A stretch of DNA of 64,000 nucleotides from Alcanivorax sp. (GTDB lineage Bacteria; Pseudomonadota; Gammaproteobacteria; Pseudomonadales; Alcanivoracaceae). Positions 25,296 through 33,522 of the stretch are shown here, one piece after another (the stretch's first letter is position 1; each line of letters begins with the position of its first letter). The notes under the pieces are model-generated. The model did no database searches and was not told where the DNA came from. It saw only the letters and a list, made by a program, of their open reading frames with translations. The position numbers and the translations under genes are program-made. The stretch is from positions 2,294,001 to 2,358,000 of the forward strand of contig NZ_CP051240.1 of the NCBI RefSeq assembly GCF_017794965.1, in the 5' to 3' direction.

Positions 25296-26396
25296 ATGCG
25301 CGACGATACCCGTGATTTCCTCGACCTGTTTCTCAACGACATCCCGCTGATGGATGTTCGCGCGCCCGTGGAGTTCCACAAGGGCGCCTTCCCCCACGCC
25401 ACCAATCTGGCCCTGATCAACGATGACGAACGTCATCAAATTGGCATCTGCTACAAACAGCACGGCCAACAGGCCGCTATCGACCTGGGCAACCAGCTGG
25501 TCAGCGGCGCAGAACGGGAAGCGCGCATGCAGGCCTGGCAGGCCTGGTGGCAGGCCAACCCGCACGGCTATCTGTATTGTTTTCGTGGCGGGCTGCGCAG
25601 CCAGACCACCCAGGCCTGGTTGCGCGAGGCGGGGATCGATGCGCCGTTGGTGACCGGTGGCTACAAGGCCATGCGCAGCTTCCTGCTGGAACAGCTGGAA
25701 CAGTGCATCGCCACCCTGCCGTTCGAGATTCTTTGCGGCCGTACCGGTTGTGCCAAGACCCGTGTGATTGAATCACAGCCCCATGCCGTGGATCTTGAGG
25801 GGCTGGCCCACCATCGCGGTTCGGCATTCGGTCGTCGCCCGGGGGGCCAGCCCAGCCAGATCGATTTCGAAAATGCCCTGGCCATCGCCCTCATCAAGAT
25901 GCGTCATCAGCAGTATCCATGGGTGCTGCTGGAAGACGAGAGCAAGCTCATTGGCCGTTGCCACCTGCCATTTTCCCTGCAGGACAAAATCAAGTCCCGC
26001 CCCCGCATCATCATCAATGAGACGCTGGCGTCCCGGGTGGAGGTAACCCTCGAAGATTATGTGGCCGGTCCACTGGAGGAATACCGGCAACACTTTGGGG
26101 ACGAGGAAGCCCTTCAGCGGCTGGGTGAAGAATTGCTGTCGGCCATGGATCGAATCAAACGACGACTGGGCGGGCTCCGTCACCAGCAGCTGCGCCAACA
26201 ACTGCAGGAAGCGCTGGCGGTTCAGGCAATCAACGGCGAAACCGAGCTGCATCGCGAGTGGATCCATTCCCTGCTGGCGGATTATTACGACCCCATGTAC
26301 GACTACATGCTGTCGAAACGCGAAGGCGAGGTGCTTTTCGAGGGCGGTCGGGATGAAGTCAGCGCCTTTCTCAACGAGCGCACAGCCACTAGCTGA
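25296..26396 (+). CDS. selU: tRNA 2-selenouridine synthase
   Basis: A 366-aa SelU (MnmH/YbbB). An N-terminal rhodanese domain has the catalytic Cys95 in YCFRGGLRSQ. A C-terminal P-loop NTPase region has CGRTGCAKT (about residues 147-155), where the usual Gly-Ser is Cys-Ala, as often in this family. It converts 2-thiouridine at tRNA wobble position 34 to 2-selenouridine through a geranylated intermediate, using selenophosphate. No selD is in the window, so selenophosphate supply must be encoded elsewhere. It starts 54 bp after gacS and may be cotranscribed. Confidence 0.93.
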   Translation: MRDDTRDFLDLFLNDIPLMDVRAPVEFHKGAFPHATNLALINDDERHQIGICYKQHGQQAAIDLGNQLVSGAEREARMQAWQAWWQANPHGYLYCFRGGLRSQTTQAWLREAGIDAPLVTGGYKAMRSFLLEQLEQCIATLPFEILCGRTGCAKTRVIESQPHAVDLEGLAHHRGSAFGRRPGGQPSQIDFENALAIALIKMRHQQYPWVLLEDESKLIGRCHLPFSLQDKIKSRPRIIINETLASRVEVTLEDYVAGPLEEYRQHFGDEEALQRLGEELLSAMDRIKRRLGGLRHQQLRQQLQEALAVQAINGETELHREWIHSLLADYYDPMYDYMLSKREGEVLFEGGRDEVSAFLNERTATS

Positions 26397-26760
26397 AAGA
26401 CGGTTTTCTACCGAGGTCACAGAGATCACGGAGGGCAAGGTCCGATGGTGCTGCAGGGCCGTGCCCGCGCCTGAGTTATCGGCGCGTCTGAGGGCGGAGA
26501 GGCCACCTCCAAATTTCGGCTCGCGTTGTAGCTTGAAGCTTGTAGCTTGCGCTCCTCCGCCAGCAGGCTGCCTCCTGCGGCAAGGGATAATCACCGGCAT
26601 ACCGGCCCTGCCATACTCCTTACAGCCGCACATGGCTAGGCCTGCAGCGCCAGCACGGTTGCCTGCTGGCCCGACCCATCAGTCACGCTGGTCAATGTGA
26701 CTCCCCCCCCCGGCTTCATAATCGACGGCAATCGTTTAAAAACAACAGGGACTACACCCC
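26397..26760. other. Gene-free region with one heptamer array
   Basis: No gene seen. It holds a family A array at 26525-26550 (GTTGTAG, CTTGAAG, CTTGTAG, CTTGC) without a clear partner, and a 9-nt periodic stretch (GAGGTCACA, GAGATCACG) just after the selU stop. Confidence 0.6.
26525..26550. repeat. Single heptamer array, family A (GTAGCTT)
   Basis: Four heptamer units in one orientation, no inverted partner within 300 bp. Confidence 0.8.
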
Positions 26761-28068
26761 ATGGCTAAAGATGCAGTAGGTTACGCGCTCACCGCGCTGA
26801 ACCGGCTCGCCAGCTCCGAAGTGCTGGACAAGATGGGCATGCGCAAAAGCGTTGAGCGCCTTGCCTATACACTCACCAAGAGCGGCTTCCAGGTGATCAC
26901 CACCACCGCACGTACCTTCAAGTCCAGCAAACCCGGCAACAAGCCCGAGCGTCTCAATGCTCCCGGTCACACCCGTGACCTGTTTGACCTGGGCATTACT
27001 GACGAACAACAGATGATTCGCGAGAGCATGCAGGCCTTTGCCCGTGACATTCTTCGCGAGAAGGCCGAGCACGCCGATGCCGAACAGAAAACCGCTGACG
27101 AAGTACTGGCACAGGCTCAAGAGCTGGGTCTGAACTTCTTCGCTGTGCCGGAATCCCTGGGCGGTGCCGCCAGTGAGCGCTCTACCGTCACTTCCATGCT
27201 GATCGCCGAGGATCTGGCCCACGGCGACATGGGCCAGGCGGTGGCCATTCTGGCTCCCATGAGCGTGGCCAATGCCCTCACCCAATGGGGCAGCGCCCTG
27301 CAACAGGACAAATACCTGAGCACCTTCGCGGAAGAAAACCCGCCCAAGGCCACCATTGCCGTCAGCGAACCTCGCCCGCTGTTTGATCCCATGTCCTTGC
27401 AGACCACCGCCCGCAAGGACGGCGACAGCTACGTGCTCAATGGCGAGAAATCCCTGGTTCCCCTTGCCGGCGAAGCCGAACTGTTTCTGGTGGCGGCCCA
27501 GGTCGAAGACGGCCCCGCCGTGTTCATCATTGAAGGCGGCAGCGAAGGGCTGACCGTGGGCGACGATCCCTCCATGGGCATTCGCGCCAGCGCCCAGCGT
27601 CCGCTGACACTGGATAACGTCCGGGTGGCGGCGGAAAACCGTCTGGGCAACGGCGATTTTGATTATCGCGCTTTTGTCGACCTGGGCACCCTGGCCTGGT
27701 GTTCACTGGCCATTGGTACCTGTCAGGCGGTACTGGACTATGTGGGGCCGTACTGTAACGAGCGCACGGCGTTTGGTGAGCCCATCAGCCACCGCCAGGC
27801 CGTGGCCTTCATGATCGCCGATATGGCCATCGAACTGGATGCCATGCGCATGCTCACCTACCGCGCCGTATGCCGCGCGGAACAGGGCAAATCCTTCCAG
27901 CGTGAAGCTCACCTGGCACGCACCCTGGTAAAGGACAAAGCCATGAAGATCGGCACCGACGGCGTACAACTGCTCGGCGGCCACGGCTTTACCCATGAGT
28001 ACCCGGTCGAGCGTTGGTATCGGGATCTGCGTGCCATCGCTGTCGCCTTTGGCGGCCTGCACCTGTAA
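26761..28068 (+). CDS. Acyl-CoA dehydrogenase-like subunit lacking the catalytic glutamate
   Basis: A 435-aa acyl-CoA dehydrogenase-fold protein with an ~80-residue N-terminal extension. Middle-domain SEPRPLFDPM replaces the typical T/SEP..GSD run. The protein stops soon after WYRDLRAIAVAFGGLHL: aligned to medium-chain dehydrogenase (YRD...YEGT) the catalytic Glu position is Phe. The alternative helix-G Glu is Gly (FVDLGTLAW). FAD/CoA-contact segments such as LLGGHGFTHEYPVERWYRD are kept. It is 14 bp upstream of a second dehydrogenase that has the Glu, so I infer a non-catalytic partner subunit of a heteromeric enzyme. Confidence 0.82.
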   Translation: MAKDAVGYALTALNRLASSEVLDKMGMRKSVERLAYTLTKSGFQVITTTARTFKSSKPGNKPERLNAPGHTRDLFDLGITDEQQMIRESMQAFARDILREKAEHADAEQKTADEVLAQAQELGLNFFAVPESLGGAASERSTVTSMLIAEDLAHGDMGQAVAILAPMSVANALTQWGSALQQDKYLSTFAEENPPKATIAVSEPRPLFDPMSLQTTARKDGDSYVLNGEKSLVPLAGEAELFLVAAQVEDGPAVFIIEGGSEGLTVGDDPSMGIRASAQRPLTLDNVRVAAENRLGNGDFDYRAFVDLGTLAWCSLAIGTCQAVLDYVGPYCNERTAFGEPISHRQAVAFMIADMAIELDAMRMLTYRAVCRAEQGKSFQREAHLARTLVKDKAMKIGTDGVQLLGGHGFTHEYPVERWYRDLRAIAVAFGGLHL

Positions 28069-28082
28069 GGAGGGTTCAGACA

Positions 28083-29288
28083 ATGAATATCGAGATTCCC
28101 AAGAAGTTCAAACCCCTGATCAACAATGCTTATCAGGTGGCGCAAAGCACCCTCCGCCCGCTGTCCCGCAAGTACGACCGCGGCGAGCACGAGTACCCGA
28201 AAGAACTGGACATGCTGGCGTCCGTACTGGATGGCTTCAACGAGGGTGACCCGGCCAATTCTGCCGGTGCCGCTACCACCGGTAGCGGCAAGGTTCAGGA
28301 CGACGGCAGCGTCAAGAATGGTTCCAATATGGGCGTTTGCCTGGGCGCCATGGAAATGTGCTACGGCGACACCGGCTTCCTGCTGGCCATGCCCCGCCAG
28401 GGCCTGGGTAACGCCGCCATTGCCGCCGTGGCCAATGACGAACAGCTGGAACGCTTCAAGGGCAAGTGGGCCGCCATGGCCATCACCGAGCCCAGCTGTG
28501 GTTCTGACTCCGCCGCCATCCGCACCACCGCCAAAAAGGATGGGGATCACTACGTCCTTAATGGCGAAAAGATCTATGTCACCTCCGGCCAGCGTGCCGA
28601 CTGCGTGGTGGTGTGGGCCAGCCTGGATCCGAAGCTGGGCCGTGCTGCCATCAAGTCCTTCGTGGTGGACTGGGGCACGCCTGGCATGGAACTGGCTCGG
28701 CTGGAAAAGAAACTGGGCATCCGCGCCTCAGATACCGCCGCGATCAACTTTAATGACTGTCGCGTCCCTGCGGAGAATCTGCTCGGCAGCCCGGAAATCG
28801 ACACCAAGAAAGGGTTTGCCGGGGTGATGGAAACCTTCGACAACACCCGCCCGCTGGTGGCAGCCATGGCCATTGGTTGTGCCAAGGCCTCCCTGGAGCG
28901 TATCAAGGAGTTGCTCAAGGACCACATTCAGTACGACTACAGCAAGCCCGTAGACAACTGCTCGGCCATGGAAGCGGAAATCTACAAGATGGAAGCGGAG
29001 TGGGAAGCCGCCTACTGGCTGGCGGTGAAAGCCGCCTGGATGGCCGATAACAAGAAAGCCAACACCCTGGAGGCCTCCATCTCCAAGGCCAAAGCCGGCC
29101 GGGTGGGCAATGCGATCACCCTGCGCTGTGTGGAACTGGCAGGTACCTTGGGCTATACCGAAGACGAACTGCTGGAAAAGTGGGCCCGTGACTCGAAGAT
29201 TCTCGATATCTTCGAGGGTACCCAACAGATTCAGCAGCTGGTCATTGCTCGCCGGGTGCTGGGACTGAGTTCCAAAGAGCTGAAGTAA
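28083..29288 (+). CDS. Acyl-CoA dehydrogenase, catalytic subunit
   Basis: A 401-aa acyl-CoA dehydrogenase starting MNIEIPKKFKPLINNAYQV. A near-consensus ribosome site AAGGAGG lies 8 nt before the ATG at 28083 and overlaps the end of the previous gene. TEPSCGSDSAAIRT forms the FAD-binding part. The C-terminus has ILDIFEGTQQIQQ, whose Glu is the standard catalytic base. The middle segment and N-terminal domain are diverged from short-chain enzymes. Tight coupling to the Glu-less paralogue suggests an alpha2beta2 or mixed complex. Chain-length specificity is not readable. Confidence 0.88.
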   Translation: MNIEIPKKFKPLINNAYQVAQSTLRPLSRKYDRGEHEYPKELDMLASVLDGFNEGDPANSAGAATTGSGKVQDDGSVKNGSNMGVCLGAMEMCYGDTGFLLAMPRQGLGNAAIAAVANDEQLERFKGKWAAMAITEPSCGSDSAAIRTTAKKDGDHYVLNGEKIYVTSGQRADCVVVWASLDPKLGRAAIKSFVVDWGTPGMELARLEKKLGIRASDTAAINFNDCRVPAENLLGSPEIDTKKGFAGVMETFDNTRPLVAAMAIGCAKASLERIKELLKDHIQYDYSKPVDNCSAMEAEIYKMEAEWEAAYWLAVKAAWMADNKKANTLEASISKAKAGRVGNAITLRCVELAGTLGYTEDELLEKWARDSKILDIFEGTQQIQQLVIARRVLGLSSKELK

Positions 29289-29459
29289 CCTCACCCCGCC
29301 GTCACGGCCTCGCCCCATGGGCGTGGGCGTGGCGGCAACCCACTGAAAACCAATAAAAAACCAATCTCTGCTTTGTCATACTCCCTCCCCCTGTACCGGC
29401 TATCCGAAAAACCCTCCGGCTGACCTTGTGAAGTAGGTGACCGCACAGTCAGATGTTAT

Positions 29460-29478
29460 TTTGCTACCGTATAGCAAA
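29460..29478. promoter_or_regulatory. Palindrome before the diguanylate cyclase gene
   Basis: TTTGCTA, CCGTA, TAGCAAA is a perfect inverted repeat with 7-bp arms, 39 bp before the chosen ATG. It could be an operator. If so, an earlier in-frame GTG at 29437 is unlikely to be the true start. Confidence 0.4.
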
Positions 29479-29517
29479 TGGATTTTGTCCGATCATGGAA
29501 CTGAACGATATTTGCGC

Positions 29518-30819
29518 ATGACACTGCATAATAACGAACAACAACAACAAAAAAGCGCAGCCCCAGCCGACTCGAGTGCCCCTGACGCTCCGGCCAGTGC
29601 GGCTGAGAAGGCAGAACTCGCCCGTCTCAACAGCCTGCTGAATGAGCGCCTGCGTGAACCCAGAGGCATGCAGCGCGCCTTCCCCGAACCCCTGGAGCGC
29701 CTTTACCGCAGTAACCACCTGGCACTGACCCTCAACCAGCAGAAGACATTCTGGCCTTGGGTGGTCGCCACCGTCGGCATGTTCTGTGTGTTCGGCGTGA
29801 TCATGGCCCAGAACCAGCAGGGGGTCATTTATCCCCTGAATGCGGTGATCTCGCTGGCTGTGCTGGCACCGGTTATCGCCATCAAGGTCAAGGCGCTGTC
29901 ACGCCACGTGCTGTTTATCAACGGCCTCGCCGCCTCTGTAACCCTGCTGGCCTTTCAAATTGCCAGCGTGGTGTTGCCTGATGCTGCTCGGCAAAAAAGC
30001 GTGTCGGAATACGCCATCATCTTTATCACCATTGCTGCCTTTACCATCGCCCGTTTACCGCTGCGCCACGCGGTGATCTGGGTCACCCTGAGCCTGTTGC
30101 TGTCCCGCCTGATTGCCCTTGCCCTGGGCGTGGATCTGGAACTGGATCGCCTGCTCTATTTTGGGGGGGGCTCCATCACCTTTGGCTACCTGCTGGGGTT
30201 CATCCAGTACGCCCGGGAAAGAACCGTGTTCGCGCAGGAATATCTGCTGGAAGAGGAAAAACGCCAGCTCAGACAGCTTTCCAGCGAACTGGCGCAGCTC
30301 TCTCGCAGCGACCAGCTCACCGGCCTGCCCAACCGGCGCTACTTCGATGAAATGCTGGAAATGCAGTGGCAGAAAGCCCTGCGCGAAGGCAGCGATGTGA
30401 ATCTGATGTTCATGGACATTGATGACTTCAAACTCTACAACGACCACTACGGCCACCAGGCCGGGGATGACTGCCTGCTTCAGGTCGCCAGGGCCCTGGG
30501 CGGCCAGGTACTGCGCTCCTCAGACTTTGTGGCCCGCTATGGCGGGGAGGAATTCGTCGCCCTGTTCCACCATACCAATCGGCAAGGCCTGGAGAAGATT
30601 GCCCAGCGCCTGATTCAGTCGGTGGACGAACTGGCGCTGCCCCACGAGAAAAGCCGTTGCAGTGACTGCGTGACACTTTCAATCGGTATTGCCAGCTTGC
30701 GCCCCGGTGCCGACAACGGCCCGCAGACCCTGATCAAGCTGGCCGATGAAGCGCTCTACGAAGCAAAAAGACAAGGGCGGCATCGCTATCTATTCAGCGA
30801 CACCGCACAAGCCAACTGA
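29518..30819 (+). CDS. Membrane-bound diguanylate cyclase (GGDEF)
   Basis: About 433 aa. After a Gln/Ala-rich cytoplasmic N-terminus (~90 aa) come five to six hydrophobic helices (PWVVATVGMFCVFGVIMA, ISLAVLAPVIAIKV and others to about residue 215). A short coiled coil follows, then a GGDEF domain. The active site is RYGGEEF. RSSD five residues upstream is an intact inhibitory I-site, so product feedback by c-di-GMP is expected. It makes c-di-GMP from two GTP. I prefer ATG 29518 over GTG 29437 because a palindrome lies between; neither has a strong ribosome site. Confidence 0.85.
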   Translation: MTLHNNEQQQQKSAAPADSSAPDAPASAAEKAELARLNSLLNERLREPRGMQRAFPEPLERLYRSNHLALTLNQQKTFWPWVVATVGMFCVFGVIMAQNQQGVIYPLNAVISLAVLAPVIAIKVKALSRHVLFINGLAASVTLLAFQIASVVLPDAARQKSVSEYAIIFITIAAFTIARLPLRHAVIWVTLSLLLSRLIALALGVDLELDRLLYFGGGSITFGYLLGFIQYARERTVFAQEYLLEEEKRQLRQLSSELAQLSRSDQLTGLPNRRYFDEMLEMQWQKALREGSDVNLMFMDIDDFKLYNDHYGHQAGDDCLLQVARALGGQVLRSSDFVARYGGEEFVALFHHTNRQGLEKIAQRLIQSVDELALPHEKSRCSDCVTLSIGIASLRPGADNGPQTLIKLADEALYEAKRQGRHRYLFSDTAQAN

Positions 30820-31291
30820 ACAATGATTCATCGCCTGGCCGCGGCAAGGGGCGATGAGAAGAAGGCTCCGGCCTTGATCGAGCGCAGAGGTCGACTGACG
30901 CCTGACATCAGAATGACAACATTGGTTTACAACGTTCGCTTGTGCCTCACTCAGCGGTTACAGGGATCACAGACAAACTGAGCGCGCTCTTTTTCAGCAT
31001 CAGGCATCCGGCGTCGAACATCCGCCGAAGAAAGGCTTTCTCACCAGGCAGGAAAACCAAAGGGCGCTGTTATCCCACTGCTGTCCCACCGTTTCCTGAA
31101 GGTCCTGAGGGAGCGGAGACGCTTTCTCTTGTGGGAGCTCTCTGTGCTCGTCAGGGTATGCTTGCAAGCGAATTGCCGTTTCCGCACCAACATTCGCCTG
31201 CAAGCAGGCTCCCACGAGACAGGCATCTGCGAGCGTCAAACTGTGGGACAGCAGTGGCCGTTACCCCTCAATTCCGCGATGAACCAAAATT
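30820..31291. other. Gene-free region with hairpins and a family G-type repeat
   Basis: No gene supported. It contains a hairpin just after the cyclase stop (CATCGCC / GGCGATG, 30829-30855), a short heptamer-like run near 30897, and a family G-type inverted repeat at 31131-31215 (GTGGGAGC at left, GCTCCCAC at right, with CTTGCAAGC and GCCTGCAAGC inside). Confidence 0.6.
31131..31215. repeat. Family G-type inverted repeat, diverged
   Basis: GTGGGAGC outer arms and inner TGCTTGCAAGCGAAT / ATTCGCCTGCAAGCA arms. The ends match the copies at 13961 and 47558, while the interior differs. Confidence 0.65.
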
Positions 31292-31726
31292 TCAACGCAA
31301 CGCAAAACCTGCAAACAGCACCAGGAAGCCACCGACTTCCGCCACGATGAGCAACAGCATGAAGACCAGCATGGTCGCTCCGGGGACATGAACCCTGCCC
31401 AGCTTATGGGGAGACTGTAGCTGATTGCGCGTGTCCCGCAGCCAGCCATGCAGAATATAGCTACCCACCGCCAACGCAAAAAACACTACGCTGGCCAGCA
31501 CGGCGGCGGTATTCACCGCATTGCTCCAGGCACTCAGCATCGCAAACCGCTCCAGCACCAGGCAGGCAAAGGCATACATCAGGCTGGCCCTGTGGGCCAC
31601 ATCCACATAATAGTGCGCGCGGGATTTTTCACTCTGCGCGATCTGCCAGTATTTCCACACCCCGGTTAACAAGCCGGTGAGGAAAAACAGGCCACAGGCC
31701 CAAAGGGCCAACTCTGATGCCAGCAT
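31292..31726 (-). CDS. Four-helix integral membrane protein, function unknown
   Basis: A 144-aa protein with four predicted transmembrane helices (LALWACGLFFLTGLLTGVW, AFACLVLERFA..., AAVLASVVFFALAVGSYIL, TMLVFMLLLIVAEVGGFLV). The cytoplasmic loop contains YYVDVAHRASLMY. I do not recognise a named family. It starts 9 bp after the ArsR-type gene on the same strand, so it is the second gene of that operon and probably shares its inducer response with the divergent flavin oxidoreductase. Confidence 0.75.
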   Translation of the reverse strand: MLASELALWACGLFFLTGLLTGVWKYWQIAQSEKSRAHYYVDVAHRASLMYAFACLVLERFAMLSAWSNAVNTAAVLASVVFFALAVGSYILHGWLRDTRNQLQSPHKLGRVHVPGATMLVFMLLLIVAEVGGFLVLFAGFALR

Positions 31727-31735
31727 TCAGCCTCC

Positions 31736-32056
31736 TTAAAGCTCGAAAAATGCCGCCAGCCGAGCCTGCATGGCAGGCTCCGCATGGCAATAACGTCGTC
31801 TACCCGCTCGTTCAACGCGGATCAGGCCCGCCTCGGCCAACTCACGGACATGGTGAGACACGGTAGGCGCACCTATATTCAAGCGCTTCATGAAATCACC
31901 AAACGCACAACCTGCCGGCACATCCTCCAGATCCGCCTTTCCATGTTCACGACAATGCGACACGATCACCTGATAAATGCGTAACCGGTTAGCGTTGGAA
32001 AGCGCCCGAAATGCACCCGCCAGCTGTTCTGCTGTTTGTGTGTCCTTCTGTGCCAA
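31736..32056 (-). CDS. ArsR-family transcriptional regulator
   Basis: A ~106-aa winged-helix repressor. ALSNANRLRIYQVI and APTVSHHVRELAEAGLI are the ArsR helix-turn-helix signature. I place the start at TTG 32054-32056 because GGGGAG lies 8 nt upstream; a longer frame to 32143 would be translated from inside the operator. The single conserved Cys residues (SHCREH, AGCAF, YCHAEP) do not form the classic ELCVCD metal site, so the inducer may be organic rather than a metal. It is divergent from the flavin oxidoreductase gene, with two inverted repeats between. Confidence 0.82.
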   Translation of the reverse strand: MAQKDTQTAEQLAGAFRALSNANRLRIYQVIVSHCREHGKADLEDVPAGCAFGDFMKRLNIGAPTVSHHVRELAEAGLIRVERAGRRRYCHAEPAMQARLAAFFEL

Positions 32057-32075
32057 AACGGTAACTCCCCGCCAC

Positions 32076-32126
32076 ATTAGTTTGACGGGTATAAAACTAA
32101 TGGATAGTTTGACCAACATCAAACTA
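32076..32126. promoter_or_regulatory. Two operator-like inverted repeats between arsR-type gene and flavin oxidoreductase
   Basis: Site 1: ATTAGTTT (32076-32083) with AAACTAAT (32094-32101). Site 2: TAGTTTGA (32105-32112), spacer CCAACA, TCAAACTA (32119-32126). They share TAGTTTGAC-type half-sites, as expected for two dimers of one repressor controlling both directions. Confidence 0.72.
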
Positions 32127-32159
32127 AACAGCCCAGCTAACATTGTACCGGGAGGCCCC

Positions 32160-33413
32160 GTGAGCTACGCAGATACCCTGAACCAATCCCTGGCGCTGCC
32201 GTGCGGCGTGAGTATTCCCAATCGTTTTGGCAAGTCCGCCATGAGCGAAGCCCTTGGCACCATCGACAACCACGTCACCCCCGCTCTGGAAACGCTGTAC
32301 GGGCGCTGGTCCGATGGCGGCACCGGGCTGCTGATCACCGGCAACATCATGATTGATCGCAACCATACCGGTGAGCCCAACAACGTGGTGCTGGAAAATG
32401 AAAACGACCTGCCCCTGCTGCAGCGCTGGGCCGAAGCCGGCAAACGCCAGAACAATCAGATCTGGGTACAGCTCAACCATCCCGGTAAACAGATCCCGCG
32501 CATGCTTGCCAGCGGTGACACCCTGGCTCCTTCCGCTGTGCCTTTTGGCAAAGAGCTGAAAAGTGCCTTTAAAACACCACGGGCGCTGACCGAGGAAGAA
32601 ATCCGCGACATCATTAAACGTTTTGCCACCAGTGCGGCCATTGCCAAAAAAGCTGGCTTTACCGGTGTTCAAATCCATGGCGCCCATGGTTATCTGGTCA
32701 GCCAGTTCCTGTCCGGTCACCACAACCAGCGTGACGACCAGTGGGGCGGCTCGCTGGAAAACCGCATGCGCTTCCCGCTGGAAATCTACCGCGCCATTCG
32801 TAAAGCCGTGGGCGAGGATTACCCGGTCAGCATCAAGCTCAACTCCGCCGACTTCCAGCGCGGTGGCTTTACCGAAGAAGAATCCATGACAGTGGCTCAG
32901 ACACTGGCTGAGGAAGGCCTGGATCTGCTGGAAATTTCCGGGGGCAACTATGAAAACCCGGCCATGGCGGGTGCCAAGGGCGTACGTGACAGCACCGCTG
33001 CTCGAGAGGCCTACTTTCTGGACTATGCCCACAAGATCCGCGAGCGGGTCTCCATCCCGCTGATGGTCACCGGAGGCTTCCGCTCCGCCAAAGCCATGGC
33101 GGAAGCGGTAGACAGCGGCGCCACAGACATCGCCGGCATCGCTCGCCCTCTGGCCGTGGAACCGGACCTGCCAAAACGCATTCTGGCCGGACAGGACGGC
33201 GTGGTCAGCCGCGTGACTCCGCGTAAAACCGGCATCAAGGCCATTGATGAAATGGCCATGATGGAAGTGTCCTGGTTCTCCCGTCAGCTGCACCGCATGG
33301 GCAAGGGGCAGGAGCCCAAACCGGACGAGAGCGTGTTGCTGTCGCTGTTCAAGGTGATTACCAGCATGGGGCTTGGCAGTTTTCGGACGCGGCGGATGCG
33401 GGCAAACACCTAA
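32160..33413 (+). CDS. NADH:flavin oxidoreductase / Old Yellow Enzyme family
   Basis: A 417-aa FMN-dependent ene-reductase-type TIM barrel without the FadH C-terminal domains. Features: IPNRFGKSAMSE near residue 20, QLNHPGKQ, catalytic-site VQIHGAHGYLVSQFLS and GGSLENRMRFPLE, and GIARPLAVEPDLP near the end. Start GTG at 32160 has GGGAGG five bases upstream; the open frame further upstream runs through the operators. It probably reduces an activated alkene such as an enoate or quinone with NAD(P)H. The substrate is not readable. Control by the adjacent ArsR-type repressor is inferred from the divergent arrangement. Confidence 0.87.
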   Translation: MSYADTLNQSLALPCGVSIPNRFGKSAMSEALGTIDNHVTPALETLYGRWSDGGTGLLITGNIMIDRNHTGEPNNVVLENENDLPLLQRWAEAGKRQNNQIWVQLNHPGKQIPRMLASGDTLAPSAVPFGKELKSAFKTPRALTEEEIRDIIKRFATSAAIAKKAGFTGVQIHGAHGYLVSQFLSGHHNQRDDQWGGSLENRMRFPLEIYRAIRKAVGEDYPVSIKLNSADFQRGGFTEEESMTVAQTLAEEGLDLLEISGGNYENPAMAGAKGVRDSTAAREAYFLDYAHKIRERVSIPLMVTGGFRSAKAMAEAVDSGATDIAGIARPLAVEPDLPKRILAGQDGVVSRVTPRKTGIKAIDEMAMMEVSWFSRQLHRMGKGQEPKPDESVLLSLFKVITSMGLGSFRTRRMRANT

Positions 33414-33416
33414 CAG

Positions 33417-33518
33417 CAGTTAATAGTTAACAGTGAATAGTTAATAGCGAAACAAGAAAGCCCCGCATCGCGGGGCTTTTGATTTTCCTTGTAGCTTGCG
33501 GCTTGAAGCTTGTAGCTG
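33417..33518. repeat. Mixed heptamer pair: family B left arm, family A right arm
   Basis: Left arm 33417-33447 (CAGTTAA, TAGTTAA, CAGTGAA, TAGTTAA) follows the flavin oxidoreductase stop. Right arm 33488-33518 (CTTGTAG, CTTGCGG, CTTGAAG, CTTGTAG) precedes the fadH stop. A shared terminator sits between. Confidence 0.9.
33457..33480. terminator. Bidirectional terminator between convergent genes
   Basis: AAAGCCCCGC, ATC, GCGGGGCTTTT is a GC-rich stem with A/T runs on both sides, between the convergent flavin oxidoreductase and fadH genes. Confidence 0.88.
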
Positions 33519-33522
33519 TTTA

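Noticed and set aside
30942..31391. 149-codon plus-strand ORF after the diguanylate cyclase
   Set aside because: It runs through a family G repeat and into the antisense of the membrane protein gene; codon use is irregular.
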